From positions 1-40,265 of the forward strand of contig SVTR01000033.1 of assembly GCA_015063685.1 (NCBI GenBank): 40,265 nucleotides of DNA, written 5' to 3'. Shown one piece after another: positions 7,912 through 16,996 of this stretch. Within the stretch, counting starts at the first letter, position 1; every line of letters begins with the position of its first letter. The notes under the pieces were generated by a model that saw nothing but the letters and a program-made list of their open reading frames with translations, was not told where the DNA came from and searched no databases. The position numbers and the translations under genes are program-made. This DNA is from Oscillospiraceae bacterium (GTDB lineage: Bacteria > Bacillota > Clostridia > Oscillospirales > CAG-272).

Positions 7912-7941
7912 AAAAAGCATCGGCCGAGGCCGATGCTTTTT
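7912..7941. terminator. Bidirectional intrinsic terminator
   Basis: AAAAAGCATCGGC and GCCGATGCTTTTT form a perfect GC-rich stem with a tetraloop, flanked by A and T runs on both strands. It separates the plus-strand islet gene from the convergent gpsA. Confidence 0.9.
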
Positions 7942-7955
7942 GCTTGCATATCGCA

Positions 7956-8924
7956 TTACATATAAAACTCGTTTTTGATCTTTCGCTCAAACAACCCGTG
8001 CAGGGCAATCATGGGATCGGCGTTTTCGTAAAGAATCGCGTACACCGCCTCGCAGATGGGCAATTCCACGCCGTACTTCTTACCCAAAAGCACCATAGCG
8101 CGGGTGGTGGCGTACCCCTCGGCCAAAGCGCCGAAGGTCTCGCCCTTGATATACGCCTCACCAAAGGCGCGGTTGTGACTGAACTTGGAGAACACGGTGG
8201 CCTCGTAGTCGCCCAGGTGACAAAGACCGTAGGCCGACAGCTCGCTGCCGCCCATGGCGGCAATCAGACGGGCGATCTCACGGGTGCCGCGGGACATGAG
8301 AGCGCCCTTGAGGGTGGACAGTCCCTTGCCGTCCAGCATACCCGCCGCAATACCGATGACGTTTTTGGAAGCCGCGCCGATCTCGCTGCCGATGAGATCC
8401 TCGCCGTAGTAAAAGCGGATCAGATCGCTGGAAAATTCCTCCACAAGATACTGCTTGGTAGCCTCGTCCTCGCTGTCGATGACCATGCAGTTAGGCACGC
8501 CGGCATAAAACTCCTGGACGTGGCCGGGACCTACCCATACGGCGATCTTCACCGAGGGATCCATGGCCTCCTTGGTAATCTGGGACAGTCTCATACCCGT
8601 CTCAGCTTCAATACCCTTCATGCAGAGCACGATGGTTTTATTTTTGATGTTCAGGGGCTTCAGCTCCTCCATAAGCCCTCTGAGTCCCTGAGATCCGATG
8701 GAGATAATCAGGGTTTCGCAGGTGTCGGTTGCTTCCTTAATGTCGGTGCAAAGCTTGACAGAATCAGGCAAAACCAACAGGTCGTTTCTGCGCTCGGCCA
8801 GAAAACGCTGCATATGGGGGGTATCCGCAGGACCGTACATGGTCACCTCATGCCCCTTCTTGGCAGAGAGATACCAACCGATAAGGGAGCCCCAGCGCCC
8901 GCATCCGATAACTGTTATTTTCAT
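7956..8924 (-). CDS. gpsA: NAD(P)-dependent glycerol-3-phosphate dehydrogenase
   Basis: 322 aa. GpsA reduces dihydroxyacetone phosphate to sn-glycerol 3-phosphate, the backbone for phospholipids. An N-terminal Rossmann fold begins MKITVIGCGRWG with the GxGxxG motif at 7-12. Conserved segments KNVIGIAAGMLDG, GTREIARL and the late SHNRAFGE follow; the lysine of KNVIG is the family catalytic residue. The sequence is somewhat divergent (WVGPGHVQEF in place of the usual SGPSFA), as in many Clostridia. The ATG at 8924 is chosen because AAGGAGAGG precedes it and homology starts there, although the frame is open to 8954. It overlaps the upstream stop codon by 4 bases (ATGA), so it is translationally coupled to the small membrane protein and belongs to the proB/TIR-Sel1 transcript. 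Confidence 0.92.
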   Translation of the reverse strand: MKITVIGCGRWGSLIGWYLSAKKGHEVTMYGPADTPHMQRFLAERRNDLLVLPDSVKLCTDIKEATDTCETLIISIGSQGLRGLMEELKPLNIKNKTIVLCMKGIEAETGMRLSQITKEAMDPSVKIAVWVGPGHVQEFYAGVPNCMVIDSEDEATKQYLVEEFSSDLIRFYYGEDLIGSEIGAASKNVIGIAAGMLDGKGLSTLKGALMSRGTREIARLIAAMGGSELSAYGLCHLGDYEATVFSKFSHNRAFGEAYIKGETFGALAEGYATTRAMVLLGKKYGVELPICEAVYAILYENADPMIALHGLFERKIKNEFYM

Positions 8925-9460
8925 GTTTCCTCTCCTTCTTTGGTAACGGTACAAAACCGTCTCAGGTGTAAGATCATGGTGTCATCCAAGGGAATGACCA
9001 CCACGGAATCCTCGGTGGGCAAAGACAGATAGCAGCTCACGGCATCAAAAGGATCATTCGTATACCGAAACACCCGTTCCTTGCCGCGCGCAAACGCTTT
9101 TTGCGCGTCCTTTTTCTTTCGCGGAATGACCGCCACGGCATCAATGTCTCTGAGCGCGACACGGGTCACCACCCGACGGCGCTTTCCCGTGATCTCGGTG
9201 ATCACCAGGTCGTATTGTGCTTCGCCGTCAGCAGAAACAATGCCGCTTTCGCTGATCTCATAGCGGTAGACGTTCAGGGCGTAACGCACCATCAGGTACG
9301 CCCCTGCCGTCACAAGCAGGAAGGCGGTTCCTTGATAGATCACGGGATAGCTGATGCCCTCCAAGCCGGAAAAGGCAAGGAGCACCAGCGCCACCACAAA
9401 GCATCCGCCCACCAGTAAATGGAATCCCTTCCTGCGGGGGTGAGATTCAAAAGCATACAT
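8921..9460 (-). CDS. Small two-helix membrane protein of unknown function
   Basis: 179 aa, family not recognised. A short basic N terminus is followed by two hydrophobic segments (about 14-33 and 38-60, separated by a few residues). A soluble C-terminal domain follows, rich in beta-strand patterns with a basic patch RKKKDAQKAFARGK near 113-126. This layout resembles bacterial PH-like membrane proteins, but I cannot confirm that. It begins 4 bp after the end of the TIR-Sel1 gene and overlaps gpsA by 4 bp, so it is co-translated with both. The location suggests a membrane partner for the TIR-Sel1 protein or a lipid-related role beside gpsA; both are inference. Confidence 0.7.
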   Translation of the reverse strand: MYAFESHPRRKGFHLLVGGCFVVALVLLAFSGLEGISYPVIYQGTAFLLVTAGAYLMVRYALNVYRYEISESGIVSADGEAQYDLVITEITGKRRRVVTRVALRDIDAVAVIPRKKKDAQKAFARGKERVFRYTNDPFDAVSCYLSLPTEDSVVVIPLDDTMILHLRRFCTVTKEGEET

Positions 9461-9464
9461 GACC

Positions 9465-12400
9465 TCAGCTCTCCTCCTTGATCTCGGCCTCCAGCCGATC
9501 GATCTCGTCTTCAGCCGCGGCGCATCCGAGCTTGGAGGCGCGACGGTAATATTTCAGAGCCTCCAGGCGATCCTTTCGGTCAACGCCTAAGCCGCTCTCG
9601 TGACAAACGGCCAGACAGAGAGACGCCTCCCCATGGTTTTTGGCGGCCTTTTCCAGCCAGCGCACGGCCTCGCGGGGATCCTTGTGGGTGCCGATACCAT
9701 GCAACAAGCAATATCCCAGGCTGTACTGTGCCCAAACGATACCGCCTGAGACCTTCTCGCCTCTGGGTTGAACCACCGAGGCCGCCCGACGATAGCAAGC
9801 CACCGCCGCAGATTGATCCTCACGGATCCCTTGGCCGTAGAAATAGCGGTCGCCCAAATGATTCAGTGCCTCGGCACGGTGGGTATCGGTCAGGGGCGCA
9901 TTCAAGCACTCGGGAAGCTCCGTCTCGGATCGGCGGTTGACAGGTGCCGACAGGGTAAACGGCTCGGGCAGAGGGCGGAGAACACCGTAATAGGCTTCAC
10001 CAAAATCCCACGTGATTTCAGCTTTCGCCACCTCCGCGGGCTGCTTTGAAGTCTTTTTTCTCTTCTTCTTTTCCACGGGCTCGGGTGCCTGTGCCTTGAC
10101 GTATTTCTCATAACGGAAGAGTCTCGTCAGATCGTCCAAGGCTTGACTGTGCATGGCCAACACCGCGGCACCCATGTGGTCATACACCGAATGCGCGGTT
10201 ACCTGATCCTTGAAGTACATCATGCTGAGTACGGCCAGGCGATACTGGGCCTCGGCCTTGGCCCTTGCCTCGGAATTCCACCGCTTTTCTCTGCGCATGG
10301 GCAGAACGTAGTCCGTACCCTCGGCAGGGGTATAGGGCGCGGCGGTGGACTTGACGTAACTATTATATGCCGCTTGGGTCATGCGCTTGCGGACATCCTC
10401 CGACATTTTGAGCCGCTCAACGGCAAACCAGCAGATATCGCCCAGCCAAAGAGCGCCCATGGTGTTGCCGGGCAGGGGATGACCGTTTTTCTGCATCTGA
10501 TCCAGCTTGCAAAGATACTCATACGCAAGCCTTCGATTGGGTTCCGCGCCATAGCCGAACCAATGGCATCCCGAAAGGCCCACCATGGCATACAGGCTTC
10601 CTTCCTTTGTGCCCTCGGTCAAACATTTCAAGGCCTTTTCCCGCATTTTCAGAGCTGTTTCCATCCGTCCCTCGCTCTCGGCCGCGGAGGCAATGGCCTC
10701 GTATTGAGTAGCCAGGGACAATAGCGCCTCGATCTGACGCTTATCCGCCGCCGCCTCGTAGGCCACCAGCGCAATATCGTTTTGCTTTTCGGAATCCTCA
10801 GCCAACACCATACGGTCGGTATACATGTCTCCGATGGCCGTCATAGCTTCCCTGCACCCAATGGTGGCAGAGCGGATAAAATCGTTCATGGCGTCAGCGG
10901 CGCCGTCCTTACCTTGATTGCAAATGCGGAGGTATCCCAACATATACAGAGCCTTGCCTGCCGCCTCGGTCAGAGACAACCCATCCATGGGGTAAAGCTG
11001 ATCCGCGTCACTGCGGGCGCGGCGGCTCATGGCCTCGTATACCGCAGCACTTTGACGGAAGGCGGCCTCGGCGGCCTCCTTATTTTGAACCGTTACGCGG
11101 CCCTCCAGATAGGCCATGCCCAAGGCGTAAGCGCCCTGTACGCTACCCAAAGCGGCAGCTCGCTTCAGCCAGACAACGCTGTCCTCAGAGCTTCGTCTGA
11201 CACCCCGCCCCTCGGCACAGCAAAGAGCCATGGCATAGGCGGCATCTCCCACACCGCCCAGGGCGGCACGCTCGTAGAGGTGGGCGGCATAGGCCACCTG
11301 GGTAGGTACCGTATAGCCTCGATCATAGTACAACGCCAGACGGTACAAGGCGAAGGGATGACTGTGCTTGGCCGCTGTCTCATACAGGCGGAACGCGCGC
11401 TCGGGGCTACGGGTCACCCCTCGGCCGTTTTCATAGCATTGAGCCAATCGGCAGGTGGCGTTAGGCTCACCCTCCGCCGAGGCGCGGGTATACCACTCCA
11501 CGGCTGCCAGGGGATCCTCCTCCACACCGATACCGTATTCATAGCAACCGCCTAAATTATTTTGGGCGGGTGCATATCCGTTTTGGGCGGCCTGCTCATA
11601 CCAAGCCACCGCGGCCACAGGATCACGGGGAAGTCCCTCCCCCTGCTCACAGCAAACACCCATGGCAAACTGCCCACGGCGGCTGCCCAGCTCAGCGGCG
11701 CGGCGAAATAGCCTGACGGCTTGCTCGCTATCCTTGGGAACACCTCGACCGCTGCGGTAGGCGTCCCCCAAGCGGAAGATCGCACCCGGGTATCCGTGCC
11801 TTACAGCCCTGCGATACCACAAAAGCGCCGCACGGGGCGCGGGATAGATCCCATCCTTTTCACTGCCCTTTTCCAAAAGCTTACCCAAGGCGCTCTCCGC
11901 CAATCCGGGGCTCCAGGAGCGATGGCTATAGTCTCCCTCACGGGCGCTAACTGTCTGAGGCGTGACCTCTTGGAGCCACGCATTTTCAGGATAGTCCGTT
12001 CTGTGTCCCACACAATGAGTGCGGCCAAAAATCAAGGCTTTATCCGACGCCTCGGAGGGGCAGTGATCCAAAACGCGATTTTTCAAAAGCTGATCCAGCT
12101 TTTTTTGTTGCATAAACCGCATGGAAACACAGACATATTTCCGCTTCCGTGTATCCTTTTCATCCTCTGCTCTCGAAGCAAATCGCTTACCGTACAGATA
12201 CGGCAGGAATTCGTCACGGCCGGTGGCGGCCTTATACAGATACTTCACCGCCCGCCGATGATCAGCAGGCGTACCCAAACCGTCGCGGTACAAAAGACCG
12301 ATGCGGTACAAGGCGGGGACATACCCCGCGTTTGCCGCCGCCCGGAAGTATCTGAGGGCCATCTCGGGATCCTTCATGAGACCGTAGCCGTACAGACAGC

Positions 12401-13130
12401 AAATACCCTTGGCAAACTGACCTCTGGCATCTCCCAGCTTTGCGGCCCGGGAAAACAGTCGGAGAGCTTCGGCGGCGTCACGCTCTACGCCCTTGCCGTC
12501 CAAGCGGAGCTCACCCAAGCGGATGAGGGCATCCGTATAATTCGCCCCGGCGGATTTCGTGATCCAACGAGCCGCCTCCTCCTCCAGCATGGGCAGTCCC
12601 ACGCCGGCTTCGTAGGCACGACCCAACAAAAACTGCGCTTCCGCGTCTCCCCTGTGAGCCTTATGAGCCAGCACAATGGCGCGGCCATAGGCATCGTCGG
12701 CACAGCGGACGGGAGAAAAGCAATCGGACAACGCCGCCAGATGCTTTATGTATAGGCGGTGGATAAACAAAGCAACCGCCCGCTCGTCGGGGGTATCGGT
12801 CTCGCCTGCGGGATAAGGCACCAGGGGAATGGCATAGGCAGACGCGCAAAAACGGCGATCCAGCCCGTTATCTCCGAGACTTACGCAGATACACGGGCGG
12901 AACACACCTGCGGCTCGGCGCAGATCCGTGGCACAGCTCCCCGCAATTTCCGCCGCGAACGAGGTTAAAAGGAGCAGAAAACGAGCGCCCGTGTAAATGC
13001 TTTCCCGCTTATCTACAGGGGTGGTTTCATCTATGCATTGAAAGCTGAAGCCGTACCTGGTCAGCTCACGGGCAAATCTGTCTGCCAATGGCTGATCCGC
13101 CGCGGCATGACTGAGACATATGTAGGACAT
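9465..13130 (-). CDS. TIR-domain protein with multiple Sel1 repeats
   Basis: 1221 aa. Residues 1-130 resemble a TIR domain: MSYICLSHAAADQPLADRFA, then LTRYGFSF, then a hydrophobic strand FLLLLTSFAAEI. The position usually holding the catalytic glutamate of TIR NADases (S-x-C/W-x-x-E) reads SCATDL, so Asp69 replaces Glu and NADase activity is doubtful. From about residue 155 there are at least fourteen Sel1-like repeats (A-x-LG-x-Y-x-x-G-x-GV, AV-x-Y-x-x-AA) in several blocks, separated by a less regular helical region (about 700-1020) and a basic linker KKKRKKTSK near 1045. Three clear Sel1 repeats close the protein. AAAGGAG lies 6 bases before the ATG. Proteins of this kind are thought to be protein-interaction scaffolds in signalling or defence. 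It is followed within 4 bp by a membrane protein and then gpsA, and proB precedes it by 45 bp. Confidence 0.85.
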   Translation of the reverse strand: MSYICLSHAAADQPLADRFARELTRYGFSFQCIDETTPVDKRESIYTGARFLLLLTSFAAEIAGSCATDLRRAAGVFRPCICVSLGDNGLDRRFCASAYAIPLVPYPAGETDTPDERAVALFIHRLYIKHLAALSDCFSPVRCADDAYGRAIVLAHKAHRGDAEAQFLLGRAYEAGVGLPMLEEEAARWITKSAGANYTDALIRLGELRLDGKGVERDAAEALRLFSRAAKLGDARGQFAKGICCLYGYGLMKDPEMALRYFRAAANAGYVPALYRIGLLYRDGLGTPADHRRAVKYLYKAATGRDEFLPYLYGKRFASRAEDEKDTRKRKYVCVSMRFMQQKKLDQLLKNRVLDHCPSEASDKALIFGRTHCVGHRTDYPENAWLQEVTPQTVSAREGDYSHRSWSPGLAESALGKLLEKGSEKDGIYPAPRAALLWYRRAVRHGYPGAIFRLGDAYRSGRGVPKDSEQAVRLFRRAAELGSRRGQFAMGVCCEQGEGLPRDPVAAVAWYEQAAQNGYAPAQNNLGGCYEYGIGVEEDPLAAVEWYTRASAEGEPNATCRLAQCYENGRGVTRSPERAFRLYETAAKHSHPFALYRLALYYDRGYTVPTQVAYAAHLYERAALGGVGDAAYAMALCCAEGRGVRRSSEDSVVWLKRAAALGSVQGAYALGMAYLEGRVTVQNKEAAEAAFRQSAAVYEAMSRRARSDADQLYPMDGLSLTEAAGKALYMLGYLRICNQGKDGAADAMNDFIRSATIGCREAMTAIGDMYTDRMVLAEDSEKQNDIALVAYEAAADKRQIEALLSLATQYEAIASAAESEGRMETALKMREKALKCLTEGTKEGSLYAMVGLSGCHWFGYGAEPNRRLAYEYLCKLDQMQKNGHPLPGNTMGALWLGDICWFAVERLKMSEDVRKRMTQAAYNSYVKSTAAPYTPAEGTDYVLPMRREKRWNSEARAKAEAQYRLAVLSMMYFKDQVTAHSVYDHMGAAVLAMHSQALDDLTRLFRYEKYVKAQAPEPVEKKKRKKTSKQPAEVAKAEITWDFGEAYYGVLRPLPEPFTLSAPVNRRSETELPECLNAPLTDTHRAEALNHLGDRYFYGQGIREDQSAAVACYRRAASVVQPRGEKVSGGIVWAQYSLGYCLLHGIGTHKDPREAVRWLEKAAKNHGEASLCLAVCHESGLGVDRKDRLEALKYYRRASKLGCAAAEDEIDRLEAEIKEES

Positions 13131-13175
13131 AAAGCGCTCCTTTCATGAAAATTTCGGTAGACCTAAAATGGCGGT

Positions 13176-13964
13176 TTATTTGGTCACCGCGAAATAAGTA
13201 CCCACTTTTTCGCCGTCCAGAAGGCGATAGAGGATCCGGGGATCCTGTCCGTTCATGATAAACATGGGGATTCCCGCCTTATTGGCAATATTGGCGGCGG
13301 TGAGCTTGGCAATCATACCGCCCGTGCCTCGGCTGGTACCGGCACCGCCGGCGGCGGCCAGCATCTCTTCGGTGATCCCATCCACGCGGCTGATGAGCTT
13401 GGCCTCGGGATTTTTGCGAGGATCGCTATCGTAAAGTCCCTCTACGTCCGACAGGTTGATCAGCACGTCGGCGTGGCAAACCGTGGCAACGTAGGCAGAC
13501 AAAATATCATTTCCTCCGAATTTGGTCAGCTCGTCGGTGGACACAGGGTCGTTTTCATTGACCACAGGCACACAGCCCCGCTTCAGAAGGGACTCAAAGG
13601 TGTTTTCCGCCAGCTCCCGACGGTGGGGATTGTCCAGCACGTCACGAGTGAGCAGGATCTGCGCCACGGTATGGCCAAAGGCCGAGAAAAGCTGATCGTA
13701 AAGCTTCATAAGCTCACTTTGTCCAATGGCGGCCATGGCCTGCTTTTCAGCCACGGTCTCAGGGTGTACGCCGCCCACCTTGGCAACGCCGGCACTGACG
13801 GCGCCCGAGGACACGAGCACGATCTCCTTCCCCGCGTTTTTGAAATCCGACAACACCTGCACCAGGCTCCCGATGCGGCGGAGATTCAACGCCCCGGTAG
13901 CGTGGGTTAAGGTAGAGGAACCCACCTTGACCACCACACGGCGGCTATTTTCCAGCATACTCAT
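13176..13964 (-). CDS. proB: Glutamate 5-kinase (short form without PUA domain)
   Basis: About 262 aa. ProB phosphorylates glutamate on the gamma carboxyl, the first step of proline synthesis. The amino-acid kinase fold is complete: RRVVVKVGSSTL at the N terminus, VSSGAVSAG, the central FGGNDILSAYVA, LSDVEGLYDSDPR and GTGGMIAKLTAA. The protein ends soon after this domain and lacks the C-terminal PUA domain of the roughly 367-aa E. coli enzyme. A GTG at 13976 extends the frame but AGGAAA directly abuts it; ATG at 13964 has reasonable spacing. The partner proA is not in the window, so the gene is separated from its usual neighbour. A consensus promoter lies about 100 bp upstream. The 45-bp gap to the TIR-Sel1 gene has no terminator, so read-through is expected. 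Confidence 0.9.
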   Translation of the reverse strand: MSMLENSRRVVVKVGSSTLTHATGALNLRRIGSLVQVLSDFKNAGKEIVLVSSGAVSAGVAKVGGVHPETVAEKQAMAAIGQSELMKLYDQLFSAFGHTVAQILLTRDVLDNPHRRELAENTFESLLKRGCVPVVNENDPVSTDELTKFGGNDILSAYVATVCHADVLINLSDVEGLYDSDPRKNPEAKLISRVDGITEEMLAAAGGAGTSRGTGGMIAKLTAANIANKAGIPMFIMNGQDPRILYRLLDGEKVGTYFAVTK

Positions 13965-14061
13965 AAAAATTAACACTTTCCTATGAAAATTTACGCAAAG
14001 GCTCTTTTCATTTGCGCATTTTTGTATTATAATATATAGAGAAGGGATATCATCCCCTTCT

Positions 14062-14090
14062 ATTATACTCTCTTATCATCCGAATTTCAA
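14062..14090 (-). promoter_or_regulatory. Promoter of proB and probably the TIR-Sel1/gpsA genes
   Basis: On the minus strand TTGAAA (complement of 14085-14090), a 17-base spacer and TATAAT (complement of 14062-14067) form a near-consensus promoter. The early transcript contains AGAAGGG and CCCTTCT as inverted repeats (about 14039-14061), which could be a 5'-UTR hairpin or an operator. The leader to the proB ATG is about 90 bases. Confidence 0.8.
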
Positions 14091-14097
14091 GTATATT

Positions 14098-14126
14098 TTG
14101 TATATTCTGAGTATTTTTGTTAAAAT
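14098..14126 (+). promoter_or_regulatory. Probable zapA promoter
   Basis: TTGTAT, 17 bases, TAAAAT reads toward zapA and ends 27 bases before its start codon. A second candidate is TTTTCA-17-TATAAT at 14005-14033. The two cannot be ranked from sequence alone. This promoter is back-to-back with the proB promoter. Confidence 0.5.
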
Positions 14127-14153
14127 TACCCGTACATAAAAGGAGGATCCATC

Positions 14154-14720
14154 ATGAGCAACGAAAAGAAACGGTATTCCCTGGCCATCGCCGATATGCA
14201 GATCAACATCATCTCCGATGCCGCCCCCGAGGAGATCGACCAGCTGGTCGGCATCCTGGATCGCAAAATGAGGGAGATCAACCTCAAGAGCCGTGCCTGC
14301 TCCAAAAACGAAGCCGCCCTGCTGTGCGCCCTGGAATTCTGCGCAGGCAATCTGTCCATGGCTGACCGTATCAAGACCCTGGAGGAGCGCGAGGGCAAGT
14401 ATGCCACCGTTTTGGAAGGCTTCAAGGCCAAAACCGCCAAGCTGGAGAGTGACGTAGAGGAGCTGCGCCACGAAAACGCCGTCCTCCGCTCTCTTCTGTC
14501 TACTCAGCCCGCCGCCCCCGCCGAGGAGGCCCTGCCCGAGATCAATCCCGTCAGCCCCACCGAGTTTCTGGCAGCCGTAGCAGACGCCCAGAACGAGGCA
14601 CCCGCCGAAGTGGAAAAGGCACCCGAGGCAGCAGAAGAGAAGACCGAGGAAAAGCCCAAGGCCAAGGTACGCTCCCGTGTCGGATCCATGTTCGACCTGC
14701 TCTCCTTCAATGAGCCCTGA
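14154..14720 (+). CDS. zapA: Cell division protein ZapA with a C-terminal extension
   Basis: 188 aa. Residues 1-80 match the ZapA family (KRYSLAIADMQINIISDAAPEEI, then a helix NLKSRACSKNEAALLCALE), small proteins that bundle FtsZ at the division ring. A coiled coil follows (about 75-125, LEEREGKYATVLEGFKAK onward, ending in a leucine-spaced ELRHENAVLRSLL). The last 60 residues are a low-complexity Ala/Glu/Pro/Lys tail that is longer than in typical ZapA (about 100 aa). AGGAGG lies 7 bases before the ATG. The 3' end overlaps the U32 gene by 11 bp, so the two are translated together, an arrangement common in Clostridia. Confidence 0.85.
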   Translation: MSNEKKRYSLAIADMQINIISDAAPEEIDQLVGILDRKMREINLKSRACSKNEAALLCALEFCAGNLSMADRIKTLEEREGKYATVLEGFKAKTAKLESDVEELRHENAVLRSLLSTQPAAPAEEALPEINPVSPTEFLAAVADAQNEAPAEVEKAPEAAEEKTEEKPKAKVRSRVGSMFDLLSFNEP

Positions 14721-16926
14721 TCTCTATCTCCCCGAATTGCTTGCCCCCGCAGGCTCACCCGAGGCTCTGTATGCCGCCATGGGCGCAGGCGCGGACGCGG
14801 TCTACTTAGGGGGTACTCATCTCAACGCCCGTATGAACGCTCACAATTTCGACAAAGCCGCCCTCTCCGAGGGGGTCAGCTTTGCTCATAAAGGGGGCGG
14901 GCGGGTGTATCTGACCCTCAACACCCTGGTCTACGACCGAGAGCTGACCGAAGCCCTGGATGCCGCCTACGAGGCCGCCGCATGCGGGGTGGACGGTCTC
15001 ATCGTGGCCGACGTAGGCGCGGCATTGGCCATCCATAAAGCCCTGCCCTCCCTCCCCCTGCACGCCAGCACCCAGGCCTCTGCTCACAACGCCCTCGGCG
15101 GACAAGCCCTCGCCAGGCGGGGGTTTTGTCGTTATGTCCTGGCACGGGAGGCCTCTCTGGAGGATATGCAGGCCGCCGTCAGAAACAGCGGCATGGAAGT
15201 GGAGGTATTCGCCCACGGCGCCCTGTGCGTCAGCCATTCGGGACAATGCCTGTTTTCCTCCGTGGTTGGGGGGCGAAGCGGCAACCGTGGCCTTTGCGCC
15301 CAGCCCTGTCGTCTGCCATACACCGCGAAGGGGATCAAAGGAAAACCCTCAAATGAATACCCTCTATCTCTGAAGGATCTGTCCTTGGCCCGCCACATCC
15401 CCGCTCTCATTGACGCGGGGGTAGCTTCCCTCAAAATTGAGGGTCGCATGAAATCTCCCGAATACGTGGGGGGCGTGGTCTCCGTTTTCCGCAAGCTGCT
15501 GGATGAAGGGCGAGGCGCCACCGACGAGGAAATGTCTTATCTGGCCGAGCTCTTTTCCCGCGACGGCTTCACCGACGGATATTTTTGCCAATGCATCTCC
15601 CCGAATATGCTGGGTATGCGCTCCGAGGAGGCCAAGACCGTCACCGCCAAGGCAGAAAAACAGGTGCGCACCGATAAAGCCGCAGGGTATCTGCCCCTGG
15701 ATATGCACATCCTTGCCAAGGAAAATACCCCCTTGACTCTCACCGCCACGGCGCCCCTGTTCCGCCGGGGAGGGGAGTGCAATCAAGAGATCACCGTCAC
15801 GATGACGGGCGATTCCCCCGATACAGCCCTCAACCGCCCCACCGACCGAGAGACCCTGGAAAAGCAGCTCTCCCGTCTGGGCGGTAGTGATTATACCTTC
15901 AACCGATTGACAGCGGAGCTTGGGGACGGTCTCATGATCCCCGTGTCCAAGCTCAACGCCCTGCGCCGCAATGCGGTAGAAGCCTTGGACAAGGCTCGCA
16001 AGCAGGCCATGGACAGGGTCGTTACACAAAGAAACGAAGCCCATATACAGGCGGATCCCCTCTCTGTGGAACCGCCCCCAAGTGTGACGTCCCCTGTTCG
16101 TCATACCGCCCGTTTCCGCCGTCCCGCCCAGATCCCCCCGGAGGCCGAGCGTTTCTTCGACCTCATCTATCTGCCCATGGACACCTGGCAGCCTCCCAAG
16201 GAGGGCCAAGCCCCGCGAGGCGTCATCCTTCCTCCCGTGGTCTTTGACCGGGAGCTGGAGGGTGTCAAAAAGGTAATAATATCCCTTCTGGAACAGGGCG
16301 CCCGCCATTTTCTCCTCTCAAACGAGGGTCACTTGCCCCTCATGGAAGAAATTCTGGCTGAAAATCCCCAAGCAGACCCCCAAGCTACAGTCTTTCACGG
16401 AGACTTCCGCCTCAACGTGGGCAACCGTCTCTCCGCCGCCCATCTTTTGGCACACGGCTATGAGGATCTGATCCTGTCCCCCGAGCTGACACAGCCCAAG
16501 CTGCGGGATCTGTGCGGTCTCTCCTCCCGCGCTGCCGGCGCGGTGGTCTACGGTCGTATGCCCCTCATGCTCCTGGAAAAATGTCTCATCACCGCCCTCT
16601 ATCCCACGGGTAAGATCAAAAAAGACAACCCCTTGCCCTACGGCAGATGCGGGGAGGCTTGCGAGATCTGTCGCACCGACCGAGCCGCCATGGTGGATCG
16701 CCGCGGCATGACCTTCCCCGTCCTCAGGGAATACCCCCACCGCAACCTGGTGGTCAACAGTCTCCCTCTGTCCATGACAGATAAAGGTGACGTGCTGGAT
16801 CGCTTGGGTGTGATACAGCGGCATTATATCTTCACGGTGGAAACGCCTGAAGAGATTAAGGCGGTCATCAAGGCCGCCAAAGAAGGCGCCCCCCTGAACT
16901 GCGAGGTCAGGCGGATGCCAAAGTAA
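14710..16926 (+). CDS. U32 family peptidase / RlhA-like 23S rRNA hydroxylation protein
   Basis: 738 aa. The N-terminal U32 domain starts PELLAPAGSPEALYAAMGAG and includes DAVYLGG, the Cys-rich GNRGLCAQPCRLPY near residues 205-218, and SLKIEGRMKSPEYV. A C-terminal part carries the cysteine pair region RCGEACEICRTD (about 655-666), which with the earlier cysteines may hold an iron-sulfur cluster as proposed for this family. E. coli RlhA (YdcP), of the same long type with the DUF3656 region, is needed for hydroxylation of 23S rRNA C2501, so this gene is probably a tRNA/rRNA modification protein rather than a protease; that is inference from the family. The ATG at 14710 lies inside the zapA end. 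The frame is open upstream but without homology. Only 70 bp separate it from rsgA. Confidence 0.85.
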   Translation: MSPDLYLPELLAPAGSPEALYAAMGAGADAVYLGGTHLNARMNAHNFDKAALSEGVSFAHKGGGRVYLTLNTLVYDRELTEALDAAYEAAACGVDGLIVADVGAALAIHKALPSLPLHASTQASAHNALGGQALARRGFCRYVLAREASLEDMQAAVRNSGMEVEVFAHGALCVSHSGQCLFSSVVGGRSGNRGLCAQPCRLPYTAKGIKGKPSNEYPLSLKDLSLARHIPALIDAGVASLKIEGRMKSPEYVGGVVSVFRKLLDEGRGATDEEMSYLAELFSRDGFTDGYFCQCISPNMLGMRSEEAKTVTAKAEKQVRTDKAAGYLPLDMHILAKENTPLTLTATAPLFRRGGECNQEITVTMTGDSPDTALNRPTDRETLEKQLSRLGGSDYTFNRLTAELGDGLMIPVSKLNALRRNAVEALDKARKQAMDRVVTQRNEAHIQADPLSVEPPPSVTSPVRHTARFRRPAQIPPEAERFFDLIYLPMDTWQPPKEGQAPRGVILPPVVFDRELEGVKKVIISLLEQGARHFLLSNEGHLPLMEEILAENPQADPQATVFHGDFRLNVGNRLSAAHLLAHGYEDLILSPELTQPKLRDLCGLSSRAAGAVVYGRMPLMLLEKCLITALYPTGKIKKDNPLPYGRCGEACEICRTDRAAMVDRRGMTFPVLREYPHRNLVVNSLPLSMTDKGDVLDRLGVIQRHYIFTVETPEEIKAVIKAAKEGAPLNCEVRRMPK

Positions 16927-16927
16927 A

Positions 16928-16975
16928 TCGGCACTTCTGAAAGCTCATTCTGCGCTGAGTATACGGAGATAGCCT
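16928..16975. repeat. Possible degenerate family B remnant
   Basis: The stretch ends GCGCTGAGTATACGGAGATAG, which resembles the CGCTGAGTATTTAGAGATG end of the family B copy at 27253-27299. It has the same overall length, and GGCAcTTCT opposes AGAtaGCC at the ends. The resemblance is partial and could be chance. It fills most of the gap between the U32 gene and rsgA. Confidence 0.3.
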
Positions 16976-16996
16976 ATCAATGAAAGTGAAAAATCT

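Noticed and set aside
11721..12755. A 344-codon frame on the plus strand inside the TIR-Sel1 gene
   Set aside because: No recognisable domain, and it lies opposite clear Sel1 repeats.
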